Of a DNA stretch of 64,000 nt, positions 7,745 to 16,982 are shown one piece after another (position 1 is the stretch's first letter; each line of letters starts with the position of its first letter). Source of the DNA: Anaerolineae bacterium (GTDB lineage: Bacteria; Chloroflexota; Anaerolineae; Aggregatilineales; Phototrophicaceae); assembly GCA_022824465.1 (NCBI GenBank), contig JAJDZV010000004.1, forward strand, positions 186,001 to 250,000. The letters are read 5' to 3'. Below the pieces are notes generated by a model. It was given only the letters and a program-made list of their open reading frames with translations, did not search any database and was not told where the DNA came from. Both the position numbers and the translations under genes were made by a program.

Positions 7745-9829
7745 ATGTATCAACTACGACAATCGCGACAGTTCATTAGGGATTTGGAAAGTCTGGACAA
7801 GGTGATTCAAAAACAAGCAAATAAGGCGCTTAACCTCTTGGAGCGCGATCCATATTATCGCGGTCTGGACTCACACCAACAGGCATCAATTCATCGGCGG
7901 AAGGCAATGCGATCACGCGTCAATGAGAACTTTCGCGTCTTATGGGAGTGGGGCGAAGGTGGCGCGATAAACTTGTGGCGTGTAGCCAAACACGACGTGA
8001 TTGATGACATTTACAGACTGCCAACCGAAGCTGGCGCAAATTGGGGATTCTACACACGCAATTCAGATGACGGTTCAGCGGAAGAGGTTCATGACTGGCG
8101 TCGCGATCTGCGCGATCCGAAGCCCTTCCGTAACGTGCCAGTTACTCACCTTCAGCTGTTTGGAGTTCCATATGACCTGCTGGATGCTACCAAGGCAATC
8201 GGCGACCCAGAAGAGATCTGGCAGTTGCCGCTCACTGAAAATGTTCAGTACACGCTTTACCATGTGCTCGAAATGGCTGAAGACTGGACCGCTGAGAAAC
8301 TGTTGGACACGAGCCAGTTACTTTACCGTGCCTCCGCTGACCAACTTGAGGGCTATTGCGAAGGCAGAATCAAGCAGCTTCTGCTCAACTTGAATGAGGA
8401 TCAGCAAAGTTATGTACAGATTCGTGCTAACGGGCCAGTGCTCATTAAGGGAGTGGCCGGATCCGGCAAGACAACAATTGGTTTATATCGTGCGAACTAC
8501 CTTGCCAGTCAAATCGAGCTCAGTCGACAGATGTTCGACGAAGACAGCTCAATTCTGTTACTGACATATACCGAAACATTGACCAGAGCGCTTCACCAGC
8601 TTTATCTCGAGCTGTATGGCGCACTTCCTCGCTCAATCTCTGTACGGAGTTACAAACACTGGATGCTTGAGCAACTGAAAAAGAATGGGATTTGGCTCAC
8701 CGAGGCAGAAAGGGAAACAAGAAGCAAGATAGTAAGCCAAGCGCAAATTGAGGTTGCGCAGCTACATCCACATGACAGGGTCGTCGCTGAACGTCCGCCC
8801 GCTTATCTGCTGGATGAAATTGATCAAGTTATTCGCGCAAGGTCTCTGACCACTTTGCAGAAGTATCAGGCAATTGAACGAGTTGGGCGAGGCATAGGCT
8901 TGGATCGCATGCGGCACCGACCATTGGTTTGGGATATCTACGAGCGCTATCAGAAGGCGTTGGATGAGCGAAATCTATTTGACTGGGCAGATTTGGCTCG
9001 CCTGACGCTGAAGCACTGCAAACCCCTACCGGAGTACGACGTCATTATTGTAGATGAAGCTCAAGATTTGCCGCCATGTGACTTGAGTTTAGTAACCCGA
9101 CTACTCCCAGACTATTCCGAGCATCGCAGCTTAACGCTGCTTGCCGACCCCGCCCAGAGCATCTACTATCGGGGAATACCGTGGAAAGAGGCGAACATCA
9201 ACATTCAAGGCCGGACGCGTATTCTTGCCATGAACTTCCGTAATTCAAAGCAAATCCTTGAAGCTGCGCGGCACATCGTCGACGGCTGTGAAGACTTGAA
9301 AGAAGAGGACGAGCTTATTCTGTCCAATAGTTCAGAGCGGCCTGGACCCAAGCCTATCGTTGCAAGCTATACCTCTGCAACTCAAAGTAACGTATTCCTT
9401 GGCGATGAGATAATCAGGTTGTGTCAAGCTGGTCAGTATCGTCCAGGTGACATTGCGGTTATAGCGCGCAGCAAGAACCTGTTGACCAAATACATTCAGA
9501 GATTCCTGGATAAGCAATCTATCCTGTGTCGTTTTCACCGTGAAGAGGATTTCCATGTATTGGAAAACGAAGTCAAGTTGATAACAATGCACTCGGCCAA
9601 GGGGCTTGAGTTTCCGGTCGTATTCCTGATTGGACTTTCGGACCAGTATATGCCCTACATTAATCAGGACTCAGATACAAAGTTGGGAGACGAACTGCAA
9701 GAACGCAGACTCTTCTACGTCAGCATGACACGGGCAGCAGAGCGGCTGTACTTACTGCATCCCCAGCGTAACCGCTGTCGCTTCCTTTATGACCTGGATC
9801 CCGCAACAGTGCGGCAGATTCAGTGCTAG
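7745..9829 (+). CDS. Fusion of a RelE/ParE-like domain with a UvrD-type superfamily 1 helicase
   Basis: Residues 1-92 look like a RelE/ParE toxin fold: LRQSRQFIRDLESL, then RSRVNENFRVLWEW, ending in AKHDVIDDIYRL. After a linker of about 140 residues comes a full SF1 helicase core: Walker A GVAGSGKT (236-243), Walker B VIIVDEAQD (433-441), motif III/IV around LLADPAQSIYYRG and AMNFRNSKQI, motif V TMHSAKGLEFPVV, and motif VI LFYVSMTRAAERLY near 660. The enzyme should be an ATP-dependent 3'-5' DNA translocase. No antitoxin gene is adjacent, so the N-terminal domain may be a ribosome- or RNA-binding module rather than a free toxin. Two 60-base lines I counted have about 50 % GC against about 62 % in the preceding gene, which hints at transfer. 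The ATG at 7745 has AAAGG 10 bases upstream; a TTG at 7742 is also in frame. Confidence 0.85.
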   Translation: MYQLRQSRQFIRDLESLDKVIQKQANKALNLLERDPYYRGLDSHQQASIHRRKAMRSRVNENFRVLWEWGEGGAINLWRVAKHDVIDDIYRLPTEAGANWGFYTRNSDDGSAEEVHDWRRDLRDPKPFRNVPVTHLQLFGVPYDLLDATKAIGDPEEIWQLPLTENVQYTLYHVLEMAEDWTAEKLLDTSQLLYRASADQLEGYCEGRIKQLLLNLNEDQQSYVQIRANGPVLIKGVAGSGKTTIGLYRANYLASQIELSRQMFDEDSSILLLTYTETLTRALHQLYLELYGALPRSISVRSYKHWMLEQLKKNGIWLTEAERETRSKIVSQAQIEVAQLHPHDRVVAERPPAYLLDEIDQVIRARSLTTLQKYQAIERVGRGIGLDRMRHRPLVWDIYERYQKALDERNLFDWADLARLTLKHCKPLPEYDVIIVDEAQDLPPCDLSLVTRLLPDYSEHRSLTLLADPAQSIYYRGIPWKEANINIQGRTRILAMNFRNSKQILEAARHIVDGCEDLKEEDELILSNSSERPGPKPIVASYTSATQSNVFLGDEIIRLCQAGQYRPGDIAVIARSKNLLTKYIQRFLDKQSILCRFHREEDFHVLENEVKLITMHSAKGLEFPVVFLIGLSDQYMPYINQDSDTKLGDELQERRLFYVSMTRAAERLYLLHPQRNRCRFLYDLDPATVRQIQC

Positions 9830-9833
9830 ACGC

Positions 9834-11396
9834 CTACTTGGCGTACTCCACCCGCCGCGTCTCGCGGATGACGTTGACCTTGATCTGGCCTGGATATTGC
9901 ATATCGCTTTCGATTTGCTTGGCGATATCGCGCGCCAGCTGAATCGAGGAGTAGTCGTCGACCACTTCGGGCCTGACGATGATGCGAATCTCGCGACCGG
10001 CTTGCAGGGCATAGCTTTGCTCAACGCCATCGAATCCATTGGCGATATCCTCGAGCTGTTTGACGCGTCGAATATATGAGTCGAGGCTTTCGCGCCGGGC
10101 GCCGGGGCGCGCGCCGGAGATGGCATCGGCCGCTTCGACAATGAAGGCTTCGACGCATTCTTTTTCGACTTCATGATGGTGCGCGGCGATGCAATTGACG
10201 ACGGCGTCGGAGCCGCCGTAGCGCTTGACAAATTCGGCGCCGATTTGGGCGTGCGTGCCTTCAATGTTGTGGTCAATGGCTTTGCCGATGTCGTGGAGCA
10301 AGCCGCCGGTTTTTGCGATATTCACATCGGCGCCGAGTTCCATGGCGATCATGCCTGCGATATGGGCGGTTTCGATTGCGTGCGCGTGCTGGTTCTGGCC
10401 GTAGCTGGTGCGGAATTTCAGTTGACCGAGCAAGTTTAGAATCTCGACATGCAAGCCGTGTATGCCAGATTCGTAGGCGGCGCGCTCGCCTTCCTCGCGG
10501 ACGATCTGCTCAACCTCGGTTCGGGTGTCCTCCACCAGTTTTTCGATTCGCGCTGGGTGGATGCGTCCGTCGACGACAAGTTTCGCCATGGTGCGCTTGG
10601 CGACTTCCCGCCGTACAGGATCGAAGCTGCTGATGGTGACGGATTCGGGCGAGTCGTCGACGACGACATCGACGCCGGTCGCCAGCTCAAAGGAGCGGAT
10701 ATTGCGTCCGTTTCGTCCGATTATGCGCCCTTTCATATCGTCGCTGGGAAGATGGACGACGCTCACGGAGATTTCGTTGACTTGCTCTGAGGCGAGACGC
10801 TGAATCGCCATGGCTATAAGGCTGCGCGCGCGTTGGTCGGCAGTCTCGCGAGCTTCGGCCTCGACTTGGCGGATGATGCGCGCCATGTCGTTGCGGGCGT
10901 CCAGCTCAATTGAGTCGAGAAGTTGCTGCCGCGCTTCGTCGACGGTCATTTGCGCGATGACTTCGAGCTTATCAATCATGACGGACTCTGATTTTTTGAG
11001 TTCGTTTTCTTTCTTGTCGAGCCGGCTTTGGCGTCGGTTCAGTTGCTGATCGCGCTGTTCGACCCGCTCCATGCGCTTATCCAGCTCATTGCGGCGGCGC
11101 TGGATACGTTCGTCTTCTTCGCCGAGGTCGCGACGGCGGCGGGCGATTTTGGCATCGGCTTCACTGATACGCTGGCGCGCATCGCCCTCGGCTTCGGCGA
11201 TGATCTTCGCTTTTTCTATGTCGGCGGTCTTGAGGATTTCCTTTGCATCCTCGGAGGCTTTAATGAGCGCGCTCTGGCCCTCGTCTTCCTGCTGCCTTAG
11301 CAGCGCCTGCACCGCGCGGCGGCTGCCGATCCAGTAGCCGGCGCCGATGCCCAAAACTGTCGTTATAATTGCGACTGCAAGTCCAATGAGTTCCAT
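9834..11396 (-). CDS. rny: Ribonuclease Y
   Basis: This membrane-anchored endoribonuclease initiates mRNA decay in many bacteria. The 520-residue product has an N-terminal transmembrane helix (about residues 2-24), a long Arg/Glu/Asp-rich coiled coil to about 170, a KH RNA-binding domain with GRIIGRNGRNIR, and an HD domain with GLLHDIGKAIDH that carries the catalytic metals. The length and order match the family. Its stop lies only 4 bases from the stop of the convergent helicase fusion. It follows recX by 76 bases on the same strand, so the two may share a transcript. Confidence 0.96.
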   Translation of the reverse strand: MELIGLAVAIITTVLGIGAGYWIGSRRAVQALLRQQEDEGQSALIKASEDAKEILKTADIEKAKIIAEAEGDARQRISEADAKIARRRRDLGEEDERIQRRRNELDKRMERVEQRDQQLNRRQSRLDKKENELKKSESVMIDKLEVIAQMTVDEARQQLLDSIELDARNDMARIIRQVEAEARETADQRARSLIAMAIQRLASEQVNEISVSVVHLPSDDMKGRIIGRNGRNIRSFELATGVDVVVDDSPESVTISSFDPVRREVAKRTMAKLVVDGRIHPARIEKLVEDTRTEVEQIVREEGERAAYESGIHGLHVEILNLLGQLKFRTSYGQNQHAHAIETAHIAGMIAMELGADVNIAKTGGLLHDIGKAIDHNIEGTHAQIGAEFVKRYGGSDAVVNCIAAHHHEVEKECVEAFIVEAADAISGARPGARRESLDSYIRRVKQLEDIANGFDGVEQSYALQAGREIRIIVRPEVVDDYSSIQLARDIAKQIESDMQYPGQIKVNVIRETRRVEYAK

Positions 11397-11472
11397 AGTT
11401 GTCCGACGGTATCCAGCGGATACATCCGTCCTTGCTCCTTTCTTGACTGTTCACGGACCTTGGCCGGCTCGG

Positions 11473-12129
11473 TTATTCTTCCGCGCCGGCGCCAAAGTAG
11501 CCGTTTTCCGATTCATCAAGCTCCTGCTGCAGCCGGAGAATGACATCATTGATCGTCTCGCTGTCGAAACCGCGGCGATACAGCATTCCGCTCAATTTGC
11601 GCCTGAATGCCAGGCGCGTGTTTCCCCTATATCGTTGCAACCGGCTTTGCGCCGCGCGATAAGCAGCGTCTTCCGCATCACAGACCGACATCCCCGCTTC
11701 AATCGTGTCATCATCAACGCCCTTCCGCCGCAATTCATCACGGAGCGCCCGCGGACCCATTGGTTTGAAGCGATTACGACTCTCAAGCCAAAACCTGACA
11801 AATGCCTGGTCGTCGAGATAGCCGCGTTCACATAGCTGTTCAATGACAGAAGCGACGGTGGATTCTGCGATGCCTTTCCCGACAAGATGGCGACGGACTT
11901 CAACGGCGCTGCGCGGACGGTAGGACAGAAAGCGAAGGGCGCGATCGTAGGCGCTTTGGAAATGGCGCGCCGCCCGCAGCGCATCGACTTCCATCGGGCT
12001 GAGCAATTGGCCGGTCCGCAAGCGAGCTGCCTGGTGTAGCGGCAACTTCATCGCGAACTCGCCGTCGAGGTAGAGCCTGGCAAGTGTCGTGCTTCGTTGG
12101 TCTATTTCCACAGCAGTAACGACCGGCAT
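11473..12129 (-). CDS. recX: RecX-like regulatory protein
   Basis: RecX proteins bind RecA filaments and inhibit or modulate recombination. The 218-residue product shows the three-helix repeats of the family, for example RALRFLSYRPRSAVEVRRHL, YLDDQAFVRFWLESR and MGPRALRDELRRKGV, followed by a third repeat with FRRKLSGMLYRRGF. A beta-rich N-terminal segment precedes them. No recA gene is next to it; it lies upstream of rny on the same strand. Confidence 0.88.
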   Translation of the reverse strand: MPVVTAVEIDQRSTTLARLYLDGEFAMKLPLHQAARLRTGQLLSPMEVDALRAARHFQSAYDRALRFLSYRPRSAVEVRRHLVGKGIAESTVASVIEQLCERGYLDDQAFVRFWLESRNRFKPMGPRALRDELRRKGVDDDTIEAGMSVCDAEDAAYRAAQSRLQRYRGNTRLAFRRKLSGMLYRRGFDSETINDVILRLQQELDESENGYFGAGAEE

Positions 12130-12803
12130 GCCCCACGTCCAACACTAAGAACCGCAGTTGTAACAAGTATGCGGTCATACTCAACACAGATACGCAGAGA
12201 CTACCGATGGCGCTCAAGCTTGGTGGGCGCGGCAAGCGCCTTGACTCACTTGAATTATAAGTTCCGGCAGATTGGCAAAGCGCAAGCGTTCTTTATCAAT
12301 CGTAATGCAATTACTCGCAGGACTGATCGCACGAGTCTGATCGAACCCTTGTTAAAGCCGGTAAAACGCGCTGTATCGGTGCAGCGTACACCGCAATGAC
12401 AGACACGACTCGCTCAGTTAAATCAAGCCACCGTCGTATCCGCGCCACAATCCGCCACTGTTCCAGGACTCCTTTTACGATAATCGCGGCATGGAGACGA
12501 GAACAGCGGTCTTCTTTTGAAACAAACGTGCGGCGGAGCAAAGGAACCATCCACCAGTCCGCCACGACACCATTATACAGCAAAACTCTGCTTGGCAACT
12601 ATCGCGTTGTCGTTGCGCAACCGAAAGGCTAAAATCGATGTATCGAGTGTGGGCAGACCTGATGAATTCATGGGCAAATGCCGGGCGCGCCGCGGCTTGC
12701 TGGAGAACGCAGGCACGTCATTGCGGGCGCATCCGACGCGTCAATGCGCGTCGCAATTCGAGGTCGATGTCAACAAGGTGATTTTGACACAGTCAGGCTG
12801 AAG
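12130..12803 (+). other. 674-base region without a convincing gene
   Basis: Between the divergently read recX and the epimerase-like gene I see no open frame with a ribosome site or recognisable protein. The frame of the downstream gene stays open to 12678 but that extension does not look like protein. A TATAAT-like box on the minus strand (12254-12259) could serve recX, but I find no good -35. I looked for RNase P RNA, 6S and SRP signatures and saw none. Confidence 0.5.
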
Positions 12804-13598
12804 GTGAGAAAGTCGCGCGGCGTACTGGTTACTGGCGGCGGAACGTTCCTGGGCGACAACATTGCCGCCGCCCTGCTATCGGAAGGCAGCGAGGTGAGCC
12901 TGCTGGTGCGTCCGGGGGGTGAAGACAGGCTGGGACCTTTAGGGCAGCAAACGCGCTGGTCCGCCGCCGATGTCTGGAGCCCGGCGAGTTTACGCGGCAA
13001 AGCGCGCAATCACTCCGCGGTTATTCACACGGTCGGCAGCCTGGTTGACGAGCCAAGCCGCGGACTGTCATTCGAACGGCTGAATTTCGTTTCCGCCCGC
13101 AACGTGGCGAATATGTGCGTCAGCGATGGCGTCGCGCGGATGATACTGATCAGTGGCGCCAGCGCGCCCTGGATCAGTCGAGCTTATATTCGCTCCAAGC
13201 GGATGGCTGAGGAATTCATGCTGCGCGTTGGATTAGAGGCATTGGTCGTGCGCGCGCCGCTGTTGTACGTGCCGGGTCAGCGGCGCCCGGTATTCTACCG
13301 CGCTGTATCGCTGGCGGGCGGTTTGCCGCCGCTTTGCTGGCTATATCCCGGGCGCGTCGCACCGCTGTCGATTGATGTATTTGCCCGCGGCGTTGCAGGA
13401 ATCGCGGTTGACGCGTCGGCGCCAGCGAGAGTCTACTATGCGCGCGACCTGCGTCGTTGGGCGGGGCAGGGCGCGGCCCAGTCGGCGTCTGTCCGGCTGA
13501 ACCGTCTACACTCAGGAGATGCTGCCGAAAACAGCCCGTACGACAGCCTGGAAGAAGAATTGCCGTTTGGCTGGTCGCCGAGGGACGAGCCACAGTAA
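12804..13598 (+). CDS. NAD(P)-dependent epimerase/NDUFA9-like SDR protein
   Basis: The 264-residue product begins with a Rossmann loop (GVLVTGGGTFLGDNIAAAL) and resembles atypical short-chain dehydrogenases of the NDUFA9/nucleoside-diphosphate-sugar epimerase type. It keeps VIHTVGS, the ILISGASAP strand and the YIRSKRMAEEF helix, in which Tyr and Lys occupy the usual YxxxK-like place (YIRSK). I chose the GTG at 12804 because it puts the Rossmann strand at the N-terminus; there is no strong Shine-Dalgarno. The C-terminus is short and acidic. Its substrate is unknown, with quinone-, sugar- or structural roles known among relatives. Confidence 0.65.
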   Translation: MRKSRGVLVTGGGTFLGDNIAAALLSEGSEVSLLVRPGGEDRLGPLGQQTRWSAADVWSPASLRGKARNHSAVIHTVGSLVDEPSRGLSFERLNFVSARNVANMCVSDGVARMILISGASAPWISRAYIRSKRMAEEFMLRVGLEALVVRAPLLYVPGQRRPVFYRAVSLAGGLPPLCWLYPGRVAPLSIDVFARGVAGIAVDASAPARVYYARDLRRWAGQGAAQSASVRLNRLHSGDAAENSPYDSLEEELPFGWSPRDEPQ

Positions 13599-13605
13599 CT
13601 CGTCC

Positions 13606-13633
13606 TTGAATCGGCTTTGCCGCGCAGTATAAT
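13606..13633 (+). promoter_or_regulatory. Promoter of tRNA-Cys
   Basis: TTGAAT (13606-13611) and a perfect TATAAT (13628-13633) are separated by 16 bases. The predicted start near 13640 is just ahead of the tRNA 5' end at 13647. The -35 begins 8 bases after the stop codon of the upstream gene. Confidence 0.7.
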
Positions 13634-13646
13634 ATGCGACGCTCCT

Positions 13647-13717
13647 GGCGACGTAGCCAAGTGGTAAGGCAGAGGTTTGCAAAACCTTCATTCGTGGGTT
13701 CGAATCCCACCGTCGCC
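13647..13717 (+). tRNA. tRNA-Cys (GCA)
   Basis: A complete 71-nt cloverleaf is present. The acceptor arm GGCGACG pairs with CGTCGCC, the anticodon stem closes a TTGCAAA loop with GCA as anticodon, and the T-arm is GTGGG/CCCAC around TTCGAAT. The discriminator base is T, as expected for cysteine tRNAs. CCA is not encoded. No clear terminator follows, and the 164 bases to the next gene hold nothing else I can support. Confidence 0.97.
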
Positions 13718-13881
13718 TATTCTGCGGTATGCCTAATTTCGCGCAAACACGTTCCAATTCCAGCCGCCTAGAGCTTGTCGCTGAAGCGCCCGTTTGTGAA
13801 TATCGCAGTCATTGCGAGTCGCGAAAATAGCGGTGCTTCGACGGAACGCAGCTACCGCAAAGCGCCCCATTTGGATTTGTT

Positions 13882-14673
13882 TTAGACCTCTTCAAAGCGC
13901 CAAAGGCGTTCGACGAATTGCCCGGTCGCGCGGTCGGTGAAGGCGTGGCGGACGTCAGCCTCCATCTCCTCCAAGCTAGCCCAGAAGGTGCTGATTTGCG
14001 ACTGGTAACAGGCGATTGCTTGAAGCTTCGCGCGCATGTCCGCTTCGGTAAGGATCGCGTCAGCCGGCGCGAGGGGCGTTCCGAAGTCTTGCAAGGCGAT
14101 TTCGGTTGAGCGATCGGCGCTTGAATAAGGGAATTCCGCATAGAAGCGCAGCGCCATTTTATCGGGAATATCGCGCGCCTGCGTCATTCCCCAGTCACGC
14201 GCGATTTGGTGGTCGACGTGATGCCCTACGCCGAGTGGCAGACAGACGGTTGTGGCGGATTCAAGCTCCGGAATCTGTATGCCTTGCAGGAGACGCGGCG
14301 CGAAATCGGCCGGATGGACATCGGCGAAAAGCGACTCTTCCGAGGGATACAGCGCTTCGTCGCCGACGATGCGATAAACGCAATCCGGCAGCGGCACGTG
14401 CATGAAGTCCACACCGATAGACTTCGACGCGCGTTCGTCTTCAAGCTGGCGTTGGCGAAGCGGATTTACGCCCGCTTCCCAGCGTCGATGCAGGTCGGCA
14501 AGAATCGGGGTATTGGGCAGCGCGCCATCGAAGAGGCCGCCCATGATCGTCATGATCGTCACGCGGTCGCCAGCGGCGCTGAGTTGATGCGCCAAACCGC
14601 CGCAACTGAAGATGCCGTCGTCAAAGTGCGGCGAGATGATCACATGGCTGCGGCTGGGCGATCGCTCAGTCAA
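13882..14673 (-). CDS. PIG-L/LmbE family zinc deacetylase
   Basis: The 263-residue protein belongs to the PIG-L family, zinc enzymes that remove acetyl groups from N-acetylglucosaminyl compounds such as the precursors of bacillithiol and mycothiol. The metal-binding PHFDD is at residues 15-19 and a second histidine pair is in LGVGHHVDHQIAR. The family is confident but the substrate is not. It is the last gene of a minus-strand run with endonuclease III (26 bases upstream) and the MFS transporter. Confidence 0.85.
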   Translation of the reverse strand: MTERSPSRSHVIISPHFDDGIFSCGGLAHQLSAAGDRVTIMTIMGGLFDGALPNTPILADLHRRWEAGVNPLRQRQLEDERASKSIGVDFMHVPLPDCVYRIVGDEALYPSEESLFADVHPADFAPRLLQGIQIPELESATTVCLPLGVGHHVDHQIARDWGMTQARDIPDKMALRFYAEFPYSSADRSTEIALQDFGTPLAPADAILTEADMRAKLQAIACYQSQISTFWASLEEMEADVRHAFTDRATGQFVERLWRFEEV

Positions 14674-14699
14674 GCTTTCCTCGCTCCCTCAGATTGAGA

Positions 14700-15413
14700 C
14701 TAGTTGGCATTCGCATTTGCCGCGTAGTAGTCGCAGTGCTTATGGACTGCGCAGCGCTCGCAGGCTGGTTTTCGGGCGTGACAGGTATCGCGACCGTGCT
14801 GAATCAAGTGGATATGGAACTGATAGTAGAGGTCTGGCGGCGCGATCGCTTCCATGACCGGATGGGCGTCGTCGGCGGAGAGTTTCTCCGGAATGAAGCC
14901 GATTCTCTTGCAGACGCGATAGATATGGGTGTCGACGGGAAAAGCCGGTCGGTTATAGGCGAAACACAAGACGATGGCGGCGGTTTTGGGTCCAACGCCG
15001 CGCAGGGAGCAGAGCCAGGCTTTGGCGTCCTCGATGCTGAGATCGTTCAGAAAGTCGATGCTGTATTCACCGGCGCGCTCGAAGACGACCGCCAAGACAT
15101 TTTGGATCCGGGGCGCCTTTTGGTTTGCGAGACCAGCCGGGCGGATAACGTCAATAAGCTCGTCCAATTCAGCGAAGCGGACGGCTTCCCAATCCGCGTA
15201 CATCGTTTGCAGACGGGCAAAGGCGCGGTCGCGATTGACGTCGTTGGTGCTTTGGCTGAGGATGCAGCTGATAAGCTCGTCCATGCCATCTTGTTGGCGC
15301 GACCAATCGAGCGAGCCGTAGACCTTAGACAGCGCCGCGGCGACGGGCAGATACTTCGCTTTGCGCGCGGCGAAATTGTCGACTTTCTCGAGTGGGTCTT
15401 TGCGTCTAGCCAT
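14700..15413 (-). CDS. nth: Endonuclease III-like DNA glycosylase with iron-sulfur cluster
   Basis: This 237-residue base-excision repair enzyme has the helix-hairpin-helix LRGVGPKTAAIVL containing the catalytic Lys, followed by the catalytic Asp in FPVDTHIYRVC. At the C-terminus Cys211, 218, 221 and 227 give the C-x6-C-x2-C-x5-C spacing of the [4Fe-4S] cluster. It should cut oxidised pyrimidines from DNA. I chose the ATG at 15413, which gives MARRKDP as N-terminus; the frame stays open upstream, but that part overlaps the MFS gene and does not resemble the family. Confidence 0.88.
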   Translation of the reverse strand: MARRKDPLEKVDNFAARKAKYLPVAAALSKVYGSLDWSRQQDGMDELISCILSQSTNDVNRDRAFARLQTMYADWEAVRFAELDELIDVIRPAGLANQKAPRIQNVLAVVFERAGEYSIDFLNDLSIEDAKAWLCSLRGVGPKTAAIVLCFAYNRPAFPVDTHIYRVCKRIGFIPEKLSADDAHPVMEAIAPPDLYYQFHIHLIQHGRDTCHARKPACERCAVHKHCDYYAANANAN

Positions 15414-15489
15414 AGGGCAATTGTAGCTGTCAAGCGGGACATGACAAGCGTGGAGCGGAGGCTTATGCGGACCTGAGTATTCTTGCCGC

Positions 15490-16755
15490 CTAGCCACCTC
15501 CCGCGAGCAGAAGACGAAAGCGCTTGCGTTTCTTGGCGGGCAAGAAATGCGCGCCGATGAGAAGAATCGACAGATAATAGATGGCGACTGCCGCGAATAC
15601 CGCTCGCAAGCCAAAGACCGCGGCAATGACCGACGCCGTCATCGGCGCCATCCCGTTGGCGAATGACGACACGGAAGCATCCAGCCCATAAACGGAGCCT
15701 TCGTTGCCGCTGTCAATGAACTGAGCCAGCATCGCGGCCGGCGCCGATAAAACGCCGCCCGCAGCGAAACCGGCCAAGCCCTGAAGCAAGAGCAACTGGG
15801 AGACATCGCTGACAAAGGCTTGTGGAATGTAGAAAATGACGGCGGCAAAGGCTGCGCCCAGAAGGATGTTGCGATAGCCCCAGTGGTCGCTGAGCCAGCC
15901 AAGCGCCAAGGAGCCGGCTGTGGTTGCGATAGCGGAAACGGTCAGGACTAAACCGGCGTAGCTGCTTGCGCCGGTGGCAAGCGCGCTTGGCATCAGCGCA
16001 AGGACAAAAAGCGGCGCAATGGGCATGACGGACCGCTGGGCGAAACCGTTCAAAAATCGCAGGGAGTACACTGTTTTGACACCGCGGGTTAGCAGGATGC
16101 CCTTCCAAGCGCGGAGCAACCTTTGGGGATTTAGCGTCGGGCGGGCATCGGCGGGTGGCTTATAGGTCTCTCGCACGCCGACGGTCACAAGCAAGCCTGC
16201 GACGATGAGCAGCGCGGACGTAAAGAAGAATGGCAATTGAAAGCCGTGGCGATCCGCAAGTACACCGCCAATCATTGGACCAATCGCCACGCCGCCGAAC
16301 AAGCCAACTTGCAGGGAGCCGAGGGCGAACCCGATCCGATCCCGCGGTGTTTCGCCTGCCACCAGCGCCATATTCGCCGCGATGATCCCGCTCGTCAAAC
16401 CTTGGAGAGCGCGCAGGGCAATGAGGGCGAATGCGGTCTGCGCCGTGCCCATAAGCGCGAGGATGATTGAAGCGGCAAACAGCGCGCGCATCACCATCTT
16501 CTTGCGCCCGAATTGATCAGCCAGACGCCCCCAAAACGGCGTTGCAATCGACGCGACCAGGGGCGGCGCGCCGATGACTATGCCGGCCAGCAGCTCGGAG
16601 CTTATGAATTGAGCATCGTTCAAGGTCTGAATGTAGAGGGGCAAGAAGGGATAGACGAGCGAAATGCCGGCGGCGCCGAGGCCTTGCGCGAAGGCAACAA
16701 CAACCAAGGTAATGAGCCAGCGATTGGGGGGTTGTGAATCATCAGAAACTTGCAC
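15490..16755 (-). CDS. Major facilitator superfamily transporter (drug/proton antiporter-like)
   Basis: The 421-residue product has about 12 hydrophobic segments and the MFS motif A, GRLADQFGRKK, between segments 2 and 3, with a related GWLSDHWGYR in the second half. It is closest in appearance to multidrug or tetracycline-type efflux pumps. I chose the GTG at 16755 (VQVSDDSQPPN), since the longer frame to 16881 adds a tail unlike the family. The ribosome site is weak, so the start is uncertain. It is the first gene of a minus-strand group with endonuclease III and the deacetylase. Confidence 0.8.
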   Translation of the reverse strand: MQVSDDSQPPNRWLITLVVVAFAQGLGAAGISLVYPFLPLYIQTLNDAQFISSELLAGIVIGAPPLVASIATPFWGRLADQFGRKKMVMRALFAASIILALMGTAQTAFALIALRALQGLTSGIIAANMALVAGETPRDRIGFALGSLQVGLFGGVAIGPMIGGVLADRHGFQLPFFFTSALLIVAGLLVTVGVRETYKPPADARPTLNPQRLLRAWKGILLTRGVKTVYSLRFLNGFAQRSVMPIAPLFVLALMPSALATGASSYAGLVLTVSAIATTAGSLALGWLSDHWGYRNILLGAAFAAVIFYIPQAFVSDVSQLLLLQGLAGFAAGGVLSAPAAMLAQFIDSGNEGSVYGLDASVSSFANGMAPMTASVIAAVFGLRAVFAAVAIYYLSILLIGAHFLPAKKRKRFRLLLAGGG

Positions 16756-16920
16756 GACTGCTAGTATCCGGCAATATATTATGCAGAATCCCTTTAGCCT
16801 ATACACATTGATGCAAATTGCAAGCAAGAGTTTGAGCGATCCCGATGGTTCAACTAGACCTGTATTTTCGCGGCGGACCATTGTAGTCTTTTGTAGACAG
16901 CAAGCGGCAAGACGTAGCGA

Positions 16921-16941
16921 GAGCGGGCGAACCCCGCTTTT
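16921..16941 (+). terminator. Terminator-like hairpin in the leader of lysS
   Basis: AGCGGG (16922-16927) pairs with CCCGCT (16933-16938) around a 5-base loop and is followed by TTTG. It lies about 40 bases before the lysS ATG, so it may act as an attenuator. The stem is short. Confidence 0.35.
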
Positions 16942-16982
16942 GTCGCATAGGGGCGGCAGCGTCCGCGGAGACCGATAGAACT

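Noticed and set aside
12130..12803. RNase P RNA, 6S RNA or SRP RNA in the long gap
   Set aside because: None of the conserved signature strings could be found on either strand by eye.
13820..13870. GTCATTGCGAG-like stretch reminiscent of dispersed intergenic repeats
   Set aside because: Only one partial copy is present in the window and it forms no convincing hairpin.
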